DNA of 62,700 nt from Priapulus caudatus (Eukaryota; Priapulida; Priapulimorpha; Priapulimorphida; Priapulidae): assembly GCF_000485595.1 (NCBI RefSeq), contig NW_014577732.1, positions 185,522 through 248,221 of the forward strand, in the 5' to 3' direction. The position numbers and the translations under genes were made by a program. The notes under the pieces were generated by a model that searched no databases, had not been told where the DNA came from, and saw nothing but the letters and a program-made list of their open reading frames with translations. Of this stretch, positions 43,106 to 62,700 are shown piece after piece (position 1 is the stretch's first letter; each line of letters begins with the position of its first letter).

Positions 43106-46100
43106 AGTTTAAATAGGAGAAGGGTTGGGCGTTTAGCATATAGGTTAGAAATAGTTGGGTTAGAAACAGCCTAGGTTGGGGACAGTTAGGGGGCAGTTAG
43201 CAGACAGATTACAAACGATAGGTGGCATGGCTACAGGTGCTGGACACATGTACCGGTTGGCGCGTAAGACGAATGAGAGTTGTGCGTGATTGGTTGTGCA
43301 GAGTAGAGCTTGTTGGTGATTGGACGAGTCATATATATAGATAGAGAGCGTTTTGAACGGGACTGGAATGCGGAGTTGGAACTGGGAGACGTGACGTGAC
43401 ATAGTGACTGTTTGGTTTGTAAACAATATATTTCTTTAGTTGAACACAAATTCTATACTTCTTCTTGATTATTTCACTCTAAATTTATTTCATACAAACA
43501 CGTCTTTACACAACTGTTGACGCACGCACGGACTGACAATCACGCGATTCTACAATCTGCATCGGACTACGTCAGATGAGCTAAAAATTGAAGAACGCTG
43601 ATGTGTAGCCGCCAGTGAGCGCCTTACATAACGGTGCAGATTCTTACTATATGCGCATATATAATCAATATTAAACAAGTTGGGTACAGTTCAAATATGT
43701 ATATTTATTATCTACACTTATATAGTAATATTTTTACATAGCAACACATTTGCTTAAGTATTTTTTTATTATTCTCACATACCAATCAATGCAAGTTCTT
43801 ATACATATTATATAGAAATTCGACAAATTCTCAAAAATGCCCGCAATACAATTCACACGAATTACATTGAAAACGAGAGGAAAGCTATGCCTTAACCATG
43901 TCAAAACGTTGACGGCATTGCAGCGACTAATCCAGAGCAATCGATAAATCCATACACATTAATATAATCAATCAGTCTCCCAAATAAACCAATGTGCGTG
44001 TGGAAAAAGGTCATCACTTGTTGGCACGCGACTTCCAAAAATCACACTAGCCTCTTATTACTGCACACACAAACCAATCTCACTCCCCAAGCCAAACTAC
44101 TATCGAATAGCGCTATACACAGATGAGAATGCTCACTAGCAATTGATTAACCAAGACACGAAAAAGCAAGCATACGCAAATCATAGATGGACGTATCTAC
44201 GTGGTTATGGCGTGTCACACACACGCGCGCACCACGTGTACGACTTTGCCGCATGGTCGCATGGTTTCCTTTGCTTCAAAACAAAACAAAAACCCAGCAC
44301 AACTGTTTTCCACGATCGACTTAGCTCCGATCTCTTCCGGTTAACGACGCGAAAAAATGATCTAATCACATACGAAAATAAATAGATTTACACATCCGTT
44401 ATTCTGCGACATTGACGGCAAAAGTGTGGATACGACGAGGATTTCAACGCTGCTAAATGTCGCACACTTCTGCGTTCTTGCAACGCATTCATTCCGTCAT
44501 GCCTGCATGTCCGTTACCGAACGGACGCGCGCATGTGTGTTACACAGACGTCGGGCGACGGAGTAAAGAAACACGAAAATGCGACAAATACGCGCTCATG
44601 CCACGCTTCATACCACGCTTCACCATGATCAACCGAATACTATATACACACGCACACGCACGCGCGTGCGCAACTCGCTTACATCGACATCACCCGGTTT
44701 GGTCTCAGAGATTTACAGTCATTTATTTATTTATAAAAAAATAGCTGCGACGCGCGCGCTCGCACGAAGCAAAGCAACGGCCACACGAGGTATGCGCGCG
44801 ACCGTGGCGACCTCTGCCGTGTGAAACCATTCTCTGCACGAGACGATACTGTCATTGGAAAACGCAGAAGAAAAGGAAGATAAATCATGTAGGCATCTAT
44901 TCGAGTCACGACACTGGGTGGGAACCGGAACCCGAAACTAGCACGCGTGAACACTGACCGCAGCTTGCGTAGAGCGGCGCGCAGTGACGCACGATCGTGT
45001 CGTCAACGTAACGACCGAATTATCACCATCTAGATAGTTCCACGACTGAACAGCACCTAACGCCCCCAACAGACTAGCCTGACAGTATTAGTACAAGGAT
45101 AAGCACGCGGTGAGTGCACACTTCACTTGCTTTATACCTACGTCTCACAAGTCGATCGGTTTCCACGGTGATACCGCGTACGTATATACATTGCTTTTTA
45201 AAGGTAAGCAGAATAGCGAATCAAGAGAGCATAGGAAACGAATTCGAGTCTCTTGCCACATGATATGCTTACGTTATTTCATTTTGTTACGAAACTTAGA
45301 AGTCAATGGGTTCTTCCTTGCCACGAGCAAGGGTAGCTTATTGATGAAGAAGTATGAACAGTGGTCGGGCAATGATACTATATCATTACACTCACGATAT
45401 ATTCACACTAAATATGGTGCACCGTTACGACTAAATTAGGTTGCACACGTGAACGGGTACAAACAGTGCAAAACAGTTTAAAACTAAGCGCTAACGAACT
45501 CGCATTTTCCAAAATTCGTTTGAAAATCCACAACATGAGAGCATGACCTATGTATGTATAATATTGCCCCCCTCCCACCTCTCTTCTTCACACCCACTCA
45601 CATACACACAAACACAATCTCTCACACACTCTCTCACTCTACTGCTATAGCCACAATATAATACTCAAAACTATGTACATTACCTACGTGTATCACATAC
45701 TATAAACAGAAACTTCAGCCAAGTCTGTTACTAGATGTACACGGTACACGCATGTGACATTATGGACACAGCATATATACCATCTAGTTAGACACCAGTC
45801 TTCCGTAACAACCACAACTACACACGCATGAGCAAAAACTCCACGTCAATTTCATAAAATAGCCCTCTGCCTCTGCACACACAAACATATTGGAAGATTC
45901 TAGCCTGCTCAGGACAACACCCCCTTCCCTCCCATATCAACTGAACCGTACTGTTTTCAATATAGCTACCCGTGCGGGCACGCGCGCGCGCGCACACACA
46001 CACACACAATCAAATGAAAAAATATGGATTTAACCTTTCGATAAATAAGGGTGAATGACAATATCACAAGCGGCGTGCAGTGCCTAGTGTGTTTCTAATT

Positions 46101-46276
46101 CTACTGCACGTGTCGCCATACGATCATCTATATTTGCGTAATAACTAATTAATATACTCTCAACCACTGTCGTCTGCCTCTACTACTGCCACCGCTCGTT
46201 TTCCCCCCTACACAAACACACTACTCCCTCCCTGCTTTCATGATTGGCCCGCAGACTGATGATTACCACAGGAACG
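43106..46276. other. Intergenic region, no gene found
   Basis: Mixed AT-rich sequence with short microsatellites (for example CGCGCG/CACACA at about 45975-46005). Open frames up to 109 codons are not recognisable and have no splice or domain support. Confidence 0.5.
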
Positions 46277-46284
46277 CTCTAGAC

Positions 46285-46463
46285 CAGTGGTTATTAACCC
46301 TTTTTGAGTCATGGACCCCTTTGAGAATCTGGTGAAAGCTACGGACACCTTCCCAAAAAAATGCACATAAACACAAAATTCTGCATGCGCCTGGTTCACA
46401 GGCCCCCTGAAGCCCATCCACGGACCCCAACGGGGTCCATGGACCACAGGTTAAGAACCCCTG
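46285..46463. mobile_element. hAT-type MITE (MER5/Charlie-like ends)
   Basis: The 179-bp element starts CAGTGGTTATTAACCC and ends GGTTAAGAACCCCTG, with internal ATGGACCCC and GGGGTCCATGG blocks. The flanks CTCTAGAC (46277-46284) and CTCTACAC (46464-46471) match at 7 of 8 bases, as expected for an aged hAT target duplication. Confidence 0.8.
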
Positions 46464-46629
46464 CTCTACACGAACATGCAGCCATGATGGGATGGATACT
46501 TCCCAGGGCAACACCGGCGTGCCCCTCCACGAACGTAATAAGTCTCAGGGAAAGAGATCTTCCAGTTATCCTTCTAAATATGCCCGTCAAGTGCATGCAC
46601 TGTCATCGACAAATCACTGAGAGGGGAGA

Positions 46630-46637
46630 GACATACA

Positions 46638-46722
<85 letters not shown>

Positions 46723-46775
46723 ACGCGCGCACACACGCACGCGCGCGCACACACACACGCACACTCACACACACA
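46630..46775. repeat. (CACG)n / (AC)n microsatellite
   Basis: Roughly 60 bp of ACGC repeats are followed by AC and ACGCGC runs. It is simple sequence only. Confidence 0.95.
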
Positions 46776-47326
46776 CATCAGAGAAGTACGAAGCTACGAA
46801 GAAATAAATCGAGGACGAAATTCGCTATCGAACAGAGAACGAGAAATAGTAAAAAGCACACATTGTAGTGAATCGTCTCTCTCTCTCTAACGCACACGCC
46901 TCCCAGTCTCTGGCTCATGTATTTACAGATATTTACAGCGACTGCCACGATTATAACCTCATGACGATACCAGTGACAGCCCATCACCCATCGAACTCGC
47001 AACTGCCCCCCATTCCTCCCCACCCACGCGTTTTTTTTTTTAGCTTTTCGTATTTATTATATCTATATATATCTTTACATAAGAAAATGCATATTCTGGA
47101 TTTGAAGTGTCGCGCGCGAGGTGAATGTTTCCTTCTGTCTCGTCAATACGCGCGTACGACTTCGCGTAGAAAACTATAAGAGACCTGTTGGCGTGCCCTT
47201 CGACATATAGAACTCTTTACACACCACCGTGAGTGTCGGCACAGATAACGCTGCTACAGCATGGTACAAGTCCACCCCATCACATAACGCTCCCTTCTAC
47301 ATTGGGCACATGGGGAAAAAAGGTCA

Positions 47327-47392
47327 AACCAAGAGCTAACAATACCTATACGTAGTAGCATATATTATTATAGGTATTATTAGCTCTTGGTT
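47327..47392. repeat. Short inverted repeat (hairpin MITE)
   Basis: The arm at 47327-47350 (AACCAAGAGCTAACAATACC...) and the arm at 47369-47392 are reverse complements with one mismatch over 24 bp, with an 18-nt loop. Confidence 0.8.
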
Positions 47393-47449
47393 AAATCCCA
47401 TGCGCATGCGCAATGCACCTTGGTGAATACGTCAATGTCCATGCGCAAT

Positions 47450-48352
47450 GTGAAGGGGGGGGGGTTGCCATGGGGGGTGTGTATACCACGCTATGCCATC
47501 AGTAGATGGCACCTTACTGCGCAGGAGGAGGTACGTGCGAGGTCGGGTGTCTTTCTCGTCTCCCACGTCACCACGTACACAGCCGAGTACTGCAACCTGT
47601 CTCTGTTCGCACCGACTACGACCCAGGATCATAACTGAAAAACGACCTCTTCGCCTCCCTCCCCCCTCTCTCTCCCTCTCGCCCTCACCGACTCTCTCCG
47701 GCATATGAAGGACGACTTATTTACAAAAATATATTAGAAGCGATTATTGTAAGTAGAATATGCTCTCGCCTTATTATTACTGGTCCGTGCTCGAAAGAAC
47801 GGGGCGTACCACTAGCACCCGGGAATACAAGCACACAGTGGTGCCCCCGTCTCTCGCTAGGCATCTCACGCTATACACCAAACACTTGCGTTCACTCGAT
47901 TCGACGTGCATGGAAGCGCAATACGACGTTACCTGTTCATGTTCGATTCCGGCCAACAATGGCGCGTCAGTGATTCGGGAAATCGACAGCACACGACAAC
48001 GCCAGGCTCACTTTTGGTTCAAAGCATAAAGCTGTATCAAAACATGATTATATAAGATTCTCGGTTATAATATAGATAGACGGCTACGATAATTCGTTTC
48101 AAACTTTGATGAAGATAGATCCCTGAATGCGTAGTTGAACCGGGGTCCTATTAAAAAAGCCATACTGGAGGAGTTGGTATGAAATTGTTAGATTATGGGA
48201 GAAACTACATGAGTGTTTTGATGAAATAATGCAGCGGTATTAATTACATATATATATTTATATTCCCTGTTAGATAACGGCACAGCTGCGAGTTCCGATT
48301 GCGCCGAATTAAATGTCTTCTAGGTTTCTTTGGTGAGTTTTATGTAGCCTAT
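47450..48352. other. Intergenic region, no gene found
   Basis: Some GC-rich sequence (47450-47700, with a CT-rich tract at 47655-47700) and an 89-codon open frame at 47760 with no recognisable domain. I see no supported gene. Confidence 0.4.
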
Positions 48353-49200
48353 CAAGAGTAGATAATAACACAAGAGTGAGACAACCGATTCCCGCATTTT
48401 TAACCGTTTTTTCTCATCAAAATTTGCCACCAATTAAGAAGCAAGTGTATACGTTCCTCAGCTTATTATGACCACTAATCACTCACCTTCATGGTACTGA
48501 TATTCGTTTACATATATTTGCTAGCGTATTGCTGTAAATCGTAATCTTGCACGAGCTGAATTCGATAAATTTACCGCTAAAATGGCGACTTGTTGCGAGC
48601 TGTTTAGACAGTTTAGACATTATTAGAAGCTATCGGTGCGCCAATATTTAGCAACGGACGGTTTCCAAATCATGCGTGCCCCGATAGGGGTTTAATGTAC
48701 TTGATTACCTGCGCGTGCGTAATGTGATACTTACTGCAAACTACTACAGAGAATATTGTTATTATTGTATTATTACTTATGTAAGATAGTATGTCAATTT
48801 CTTGTGTTGCGATCACAATAACTGAGCGCGTCTCGCAGGTTCTTCACGAGATCAAAATTCGAAATTTAGATTGTCTCTCAACCCTATCGGGGCACGAATG
48901 ATTTGGAAACCGTCCGTTGCTAAATATTAGCGCCCCGATAGCTTCTAAATAATGGCTAAACAGGTCACAACAACAGCGGTAAATCGTGCGAATTCAGCTC
49001 GTGCAAGATTACGATTTACAGCAATACGCTAGCAAATATATGTAAACGAATATCAGTACCATGAAGGTGAGTGATTAGTGGTCATAATAAGCTGAGGAAC
49101 GTATACACTTGCTTCTTTATTGGTGGCAAATTTTGATGAGAAAAATCGATTAAAAATGCGGGAATCGGTTGTCTCACTCTTGTGTTATTATCTACTCTTG
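48353..49200. mobile_element. Long-TIR (foldback-like) element with 7-bp TSD
   Basis: Two arms of about 320-340 bp (48353-48690 and about 48882-49200) are inverted copies. The ends CAAGAGTAGATAATAACACA and TGTGTTATTATCTACTCTTG are exact, and inner parts are diverged by small changes. The centre is about 190 bp. AGCCTAT flanks both sides (48346-48352 and 49201-49207). There is no coding sequence. Superfamily not assigned. Confidence 0.88.
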
Positions 49201-49259
49201 AGCCTATGCATGAAGGGAGCAATATATCTGTTTTGTCTACTCGTATATCACACTTTCAC

Positions 49260-49320
49260 ACCACATGCACGCATAAACACACGCACACACACACACACAC
49301 GCACGCATGCACACACACCC
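49260..49320. repeat. (AC)n / CACG microsatellite
   Basis: ACACGCACACACACAC-type simple sequence. Confidence 0.85.
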
Positions 49321-50039
49321 GCACACACTGGTCCACAAGCACACAGTCTTGAAGCCAAATATAGCCACACACGCACGCTGCAGACACATACACGTAGATG
49401 CACGACGTAGGCGTATTTATCTAGGGGAACTTGCACACTTGGAAACGTCAGTGATTGATAACAAAACGTGGAGCGTGCACTATGCCCCACGGTGGCTAGA
49501 AAAAACTCACACGAGTATAGATGGGTGGTGGTATTCAAAAGATGCCATCCAAACACTAAACCTGACGGTTTTCATAACCACTGCAGTGCCAGTAGTAGTA
49601 ACATATACGACCTGTGTTAGTAAAATCTGTAATACTTGCACTGGCATGTAAACAAGTGTCCAACAAGCGAACGACTATTTTTCGGAGAGCCTGTTTATAC
49701 TCTAGTTCTGCAGTTTGGTGAAAACCTCCTCAAGGTCCATAAAAATTGCAGCATTGTTCGACGATGCTGACAATGATGTCTGACCGATGGCTAGTGCTCG
49801 CAATCGTGTATATGCACCTTCATGGCACTTTCTTAAACTTTCACCGAGAGCACAGGCAGGGTACACGAAAGATAGCGATTCTCTTGTTCAACGGACATTT
49901 GACGTAAGTAATAGCGGCAAACACTGAGAGCTGGTCTGTGAGCTTTGACGCGGGGTACATCACATACACACGACCCACAAGAGGGTACCACTCACAAGAA
50001 TTACAGACCGCCCGCCACGTGTGCCACCATGATGAGATC

Positions 50040-50405
50040 GGGTCACACGAACTACCACACACACGTGAGAGCCACCTATAGGGTGACTCTTTACTGGCCA
50101 CGGCACGCCACCTACAAGAGCACTTGCTGCCCGACCCATGCAACAACCACACGAGTGCTACTCGCTGCCTCACAAGTGTGCCACCTACAGGAGCCCAGCT
50201 CAGCGACCGCGGCAAGCCAGCGCCACCTACTGGCGGACTACTCGCTGACCGATACACGGCACAGGCACACCACCTACAGGAGCGCTGTGTATTGTCCGCT
50301 GCACGCAGGCGCCACCTACAGTATTACTATTTACTGTCCACTGCATACTGGCACCACCTACGGGAGTGCTGCCCGACACGTGCGCCACCTACGGGCACAC
50401 GGCAG
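50040..50405. repeat. CGCCACCTAC(A/G)GG degenerate tandem repeat
   Basis: About nine imperfect units of 25-60 bp share GCCACCTACAGGAG and TGCCCGAC/CTGTCCACTGCA blocks. The array lies in the probable 3' UTR or 3' flank of the MIER gene, ending about 100 bp from its stop codon. Confidence 0.7.
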
Positions 50406-50502
50406 TCGAGGAGAACCAAACCCGCAAGCTCGCCCCGTGCCGCGGCTTGATCATCGTCGGTCGTTGCCACGACGACGGTACCATTTTCCTACGCGCGCGC
50501 CA

Positions 50503-59062
<8,560 letters not shown>

Positions 59063-59233
59063 AGCGATCATTCTGGGATGGATAACCGTCAAAGCGAGGC
59101 TCGCTGACGTCAGAAACTCTGGGTTTGCAGCGCCATCTTTCGATCAGGCCACGTCAACCGGCACAGTTAGTGACTTCGTTGCTGTAACCCGTATTGAGTT
59201 TTTCAGCTGTTTCGTTAGACTTCTCCCGTGAAG
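59063..59233. promoter_or_regulatory. MIER/TRAM1 bidirectional promoter with CRE and YY1-like motifs
   Basis: Only 171 bp separate the MIER ATG (minus, 59062) and the TRAM1 ATG (plus, 59234). The spacer holds a perfect CRE TGACGTCA (59105-59112) and GCGCCATCTT (about 59130-59139), the complement of a YY1-type AAGATGGCG core. No TATA box is seen. Both motifs are typical of housekeeping bidirectional promoters. Confidence 0.7.
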
Positions 59234-61767
59234 ATGGGTATTCGCCGACGTCCAGGACAGAAGAGTCCGCCGATACTTAGTCACGAATTCATTATACAGA
59301 ACCATGCCGATATTGTATCGTGTGTGGCGATGGTATTCATCGTAGGTTTGATGTGTCAGTTTTCGGCTCCGTTTGCATCCTTATTCGTTGCGATGCAACA
59401 CAATCATGTACCCCCTACGGAAGAAGAACTTCAAGAAGAACCAGCGGCCGAATTTCCGCAACTTTACACTTACGGCGTCAAGGATCTATGTGCCATCTTC
59501 TTCTATTTCCTTATCTGCATAGTCATGCATGCAGTCATTCAGGAATATGTTCTTGATAGGTAAGATGACGATGTCAACTTCAAGGAAGTAAAAATCACTT
59601 CCAGGTTGTTTACCGTGGATTGCCTTTGCAGGTGCTAACATATGGATCCAGGTTAGCCAAGGTTTACCTTGTGTGGGTGCGTTGTGTTTAGGTACACGCG
59701 TATTCACAACCTTGCTTCGTTTGATTAAGCTGTGTAAACGTGTTAATATAACATTAATAACAAGCACCGAAATGATTTTGAAAACCACTTGTTATATAAG
59801 AAATACCGTAATACCTTTCCCTGCGCTGCATGCTATGTCACTATGTCAGTATGTGTGTGTGTCAAATGGCGGTGCCTGCTTGTACTTGCTATTTTATTTG
59901 TATCCACTGGAAAACATTGATTCAGTTATGTACAATGTGGTCCATATTTCATTGCATATGTAAGCATAAAGCATTGTGTAACACTATGACCCATTTCAAC
60001 AACTGGGTCACAGTCCATATTGTGAGCCATTGCCGGTGAAAAACTAGTTTCTATACGTGCATCATGCCTTGGAAGTCGTCTAGCAAAATGTGCAGATGAC
60101 TTTTTGATATAACCTATGTACCCTCGATTCCTGATTACCCCTAGCGACCGTTTTTTAACCATGTAGTCAATATATTGATAAAACACCGATGCACCTTTAC
60201 CATGGCTGAAGTGTAATCAATAATGCCCTCATTTGTGATGACATGTCTGTTATTTCCTCATCTTTATGTACAGCACATTTTTTGACCAGCACTTTCCTAA
60301 ACTGATATTAATCTGGCCCAGTACTACTTTGATACCCTCCATATGTATCCATAATTATTGTCATACATCAATACCATATCTTTTTTCATAACCCTAACAT
60401 TGTTCTGACCCCAGTGCGTATGTACACGGGTCTTGTAGTAGACCAACCCAATTGATGTGGTACTGAATTTGCATCCCTAGAGTTAGAGTCGAGGATAAAT
60501 GGGTAGAAATAGGCCTGGCCTAACGTGTCACCCATGTCTGACGATTTCATGAATCGGTCGATTCCGGCCTTGAATTCGTTGGTCGTGGTTGCCGCGACTA
60601 CACTCAATGCCTTTGCTCCTTACTCTTTGCGAATCGCAGGCTGAACAGGCGCATGCACCTCTCCAAAGTGAAGCACTCCAAGTTCAACGAGTCCGGACAG
60701 CTGCTGGCTTTCTACACGGTGTCCGTCATCTGGGGCATCGACATCATCTTGCGCGAGAAGTACGCTCACTACATCGGCGTGCTCTGGGAGGGATACCCGC
60801 ACAACCTGATGCCGTTCGTCATCAAGTTCTTCTTCATCGTCCAACTCGCATACTGGCTTCACGTGTTCCCCGAGCTCTACTTCCAGAAGACGAAGAGGGA
60901 AGAGATGGCCGCAAAGGTTCGATTTTTGGGGAAGCTAGTTTGGGGAGCTGCAATGTAATGAGCTGCAATATAATGAGTACAATGTAATGAGCTGCAATAT
61001 ATTGTGCACGAGCTGCAATGTACAATATAATGAGCTGCAATATAATGTACATGAGCTGCAATGTAATGAGTACAATCAGCTGCAATATAATGTGTACGAG
61101 CTGCAATGTAATGAGATGCAATATAATGTGCATGAACTGCAATGTAATGAGTACAATGTAGTGAGCTGCAATATAATGTGCATGAGCTGCAATGTAATGA
61201 GTACAATGTAGTGAGCTGCAATATAATGTGCATGAGCTGCAATGTAATGTTAGTAGGTTTTTCGACTGCAATTCGCATTAGGCAGTGAAAAGATACTGCA
61301 CGTGCATAACGAATTGAGCATACGTAAGTTCGCGAAATATGCGCGTACCAAAACCGCATATATCATTAACTAATGTATACCGAATGCCTTCGCCTCAATC
61401 GCAGCTGTCAGCAATGTAACACGCCAGTTTTCACTCGTAAATATGGTGCGGTCTCGATTCCAAATGAACTAGGACTAAGCGCGGAATAAACGAATGCGAC
61501 TAACGGGCTCCGCCGCCGCGTTTCCTTCCAGGTCCAGTACGGACTGCTGTACCTGCTATTCATCGGCACCGCTTACATCCTCAACTTCACGCGCGTCGCG
61601 CTGTGCCTCACCGTTCTGCACTACCTGGTCGAGGGCATCTTCCATTTCTCGCGCCTCATGTACTTCTCCGACAAGAACGACGTGGCTAACGTCGGATTCA
61701 TGATCTGGGACGTGCTGTTCGTTCTCGTCCGTCTCGGCACCATCACACTGTCCGTGCTGACCTTCTG
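59234..61767 (+). CDS. TRAM1: TRAM1 (translocating chain-associated membrane protein), 5' three coding exons
   Basis: Exons 59234-59559, 60640-60916 and 61532-61767 encode about 279 residues of a family of about 370; the rest lies beyond the window. TRAM is a multi-spanning ER membrane protein of the TLC family that assists nascent chains at the Sec61 translocon. Diagnostic blocks: [63 protein letters not shown], and [19 protein letters not shown] with the TLC pattern. Phases match (two bases, AG, carried from exon 1; zero after exon 2; two after exon 3). The exon 2 donor (GTTCGA) is weak. Exon 3 ends GACCTTCTG before GTGAGT, and that exon end plus donor is then repeated to the end of the window. 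Confidence 0.93.
60945..61250 (+). repeat. GAGCTGCAATATAATG minisatellite just after TRAM1 exon 2
   Basis: Alternating units GAGCTGCAATGTAATGAGTA and GAGCTGCAATATAATGTGCA (about 25 and 50 bp periods) begin about 30 nt after the donor at 60917 and run for about 300 bp. Confidence 0.88.
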
Positions 61768-62700
61768 GTGAGTAACGCAGCTGGTCGTCCGCCCGGCACC
61801 ATCACACTGTCCGTGCTGACCTTCTGGTGAGTAACCGCGGTCGTCGGTCTCGGCACCATCACACTTCCGTGCTGACCTCATCTCGCGTGAGTAACGCGCG
61901 GTCGTCGGTCTCGGCACCCATCACACTGTCCGTGCTGACCTTCTGGTGAGTAACGCTGCGTCGTCGGGCCCTCGGCACCATTCACACTGTCCGTGCTGAC
62001 CTTCTGGTTGAGTAACGAGCGGTCGTCGTCTCGGCACCAATCCCACACTGTCCGGTGCTGACCTGTCTGTGGAGTAACGCGCGGTCGTCGGGCCATCGGA
62101 CCATTCACACTGTACCGCTGCTGACCTTGTCTGGTGAGTAACGCGCGGTCGTCGGTCTCGGCACCATCACACTGTCCGTGCTGACCTTCTGGTGAGTAAC
62201 GCGCGGTCGTCGGTCTCGGCACCATCACACTGTCCGTGCTGACCTTCTGGTGAGTAACGCGCCGCGGTCGTCGTCTCGGCCACATCACGACTTCCGTGCT
62301 GACCTATCGGAGGTGAGTAACGCGCGGTCGTCGTCTCGGCCACCATCACACTGTCCGTGCTTGACCTTTCTGCGTGAGTAACGCCGGGTCGTCGTCTTCG
62401 GACCAGTCACACTGTCCGTGTGACCTTTCTGGTGGTAACGCCGGCCGGTCGTCCGCCTCGGCCACCATCACACTGTTCCGTGCTTGACCTTCGGTGAGTA
62501 ACGCGCGCGGTCGTCCCGCCTCGGCACCATCACACTGTCCGTGCTGAGCCTTCTGTGTGCAGTAACGCGCGGCGTCGTCGGGCCTCAGGCACCATCACCA
62601 CTGTCCGTGCTGACTGTCTGGTGAGTAACGCGCCGGTCCGGTCACGGTCTCGGCACCATCACTACATGTCCGTGCTGACCTTCTGGTGCAGTAAGCGGCT
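61725..62700 (+). repeat. Minisatellite of about 58 bp made from TRAM1 exon 3 end plus its 5' splice site
   Basis: The first unit is the real exon end (codons for [13 protein letters not shown]) and its GTGAGTAAC donor at 61768. The same sequence, CTCGGCACCATCACACTGTC then CGTGCTGACCTTCTG, GTGAGTAAC, GCGCGGTCGTCGG, then recurs about 15 more times to the window edge. Units differ by many single-base gains and losses, including in the donor (for example GGAGTAAC, GCAGTAAC). Confidence 0.92.

Noticed and set aside
42268-43174. Two open frames of nearly 300 codons
   Set aside because: They exist only because the 606 Ns contain no stop codons.
61621-62349. Minus-strand open frames of up to 136 codons rich in [15 protein letters not shown] repeats
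   Set aside because: They are antisense readings of the TRAM1 exon/donor minisatellite.

Overview
This window is nuclear DNA from an intron-rich invertebrate animal. The genes have many short exons with GT-AG splice sites, long repeat-filled introns and intergenic spaces, and clear animal orthologues: ciliary dynein factor DNAI7, ELM2/SANT corepressor MIER, TRAM1, CCDC134, ETFRF1 and an SLC22 transporter. I cannot name the species. The assembly has a 10-N gap (14899-14908), a 606-N gap (42382-42987), and stretches with noisy indels that look like poorly polished long reads.

Layout. 1-4799: simple repeats, a minisatellite made of heat-shock-element sequence and a CpG-rich block, but no gene. 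4800-5009 (-): last coding exon of ETFRF1/LYRM5. 7375-20969 (+): DNAI7 (CASC1/IC97), divergent from ETFRF1 as in vertebrates. Its middle six exons appear twice (about 10.9-14.9 kb and 15.1-19.3 kb) around the 10-N gap, probably two haplotypes placed in tandem. 20970-24218: no gene. 24219-31856 (-): a complete ten-exon SLC22-type transporter of 531 aa. 31877-38879: mobile-element debris, including a LINE endonuclease fragment split by a probable 2.4-kb hAT-like insertion that carries a CACGTG-rich satellite. 38880-40715 (-): CCDC134, complete in four exons. 40716-50502: repeats, the large gap, MITEs and a long-terminal-inverted-repeat element with a 7-bp target duplication. 50503-59062 (-): MIER-family corepressor, complete in eleven exons (607 aa). 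59234 to window end (+): TRAM1, first three coding exons, head to head with MIER across a 171-bp promoter that contains a perfect CRE.

Gene models were built by hand. For SLC22, MIER and CCDC134 every exon phase matches and the exon sums are whole codons; for DNAI7 this holds with one copy of the duplicated block. The genes do not form an operon; they are independent housekeeping or ciliary genes. ETFRF1/DNAI7 and MIER/TRAM1 are divergent pairs.

The most unusual feature is a set of minisatellites built on splice sites. In TRAM1 the end of an exon plus its 5' splice site is repeated about 16 times. In SLC22 a 3' splice site plus the exon start is repeated about 6 times. In DNAI7 a 3' splice site is repeated about 5 times. 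Three further introns have tandem arrays starting within roughly 40 nt of a splice site. Also notable are hAT-type MITEs with recognisable target duplications and the heat-shock-element array.
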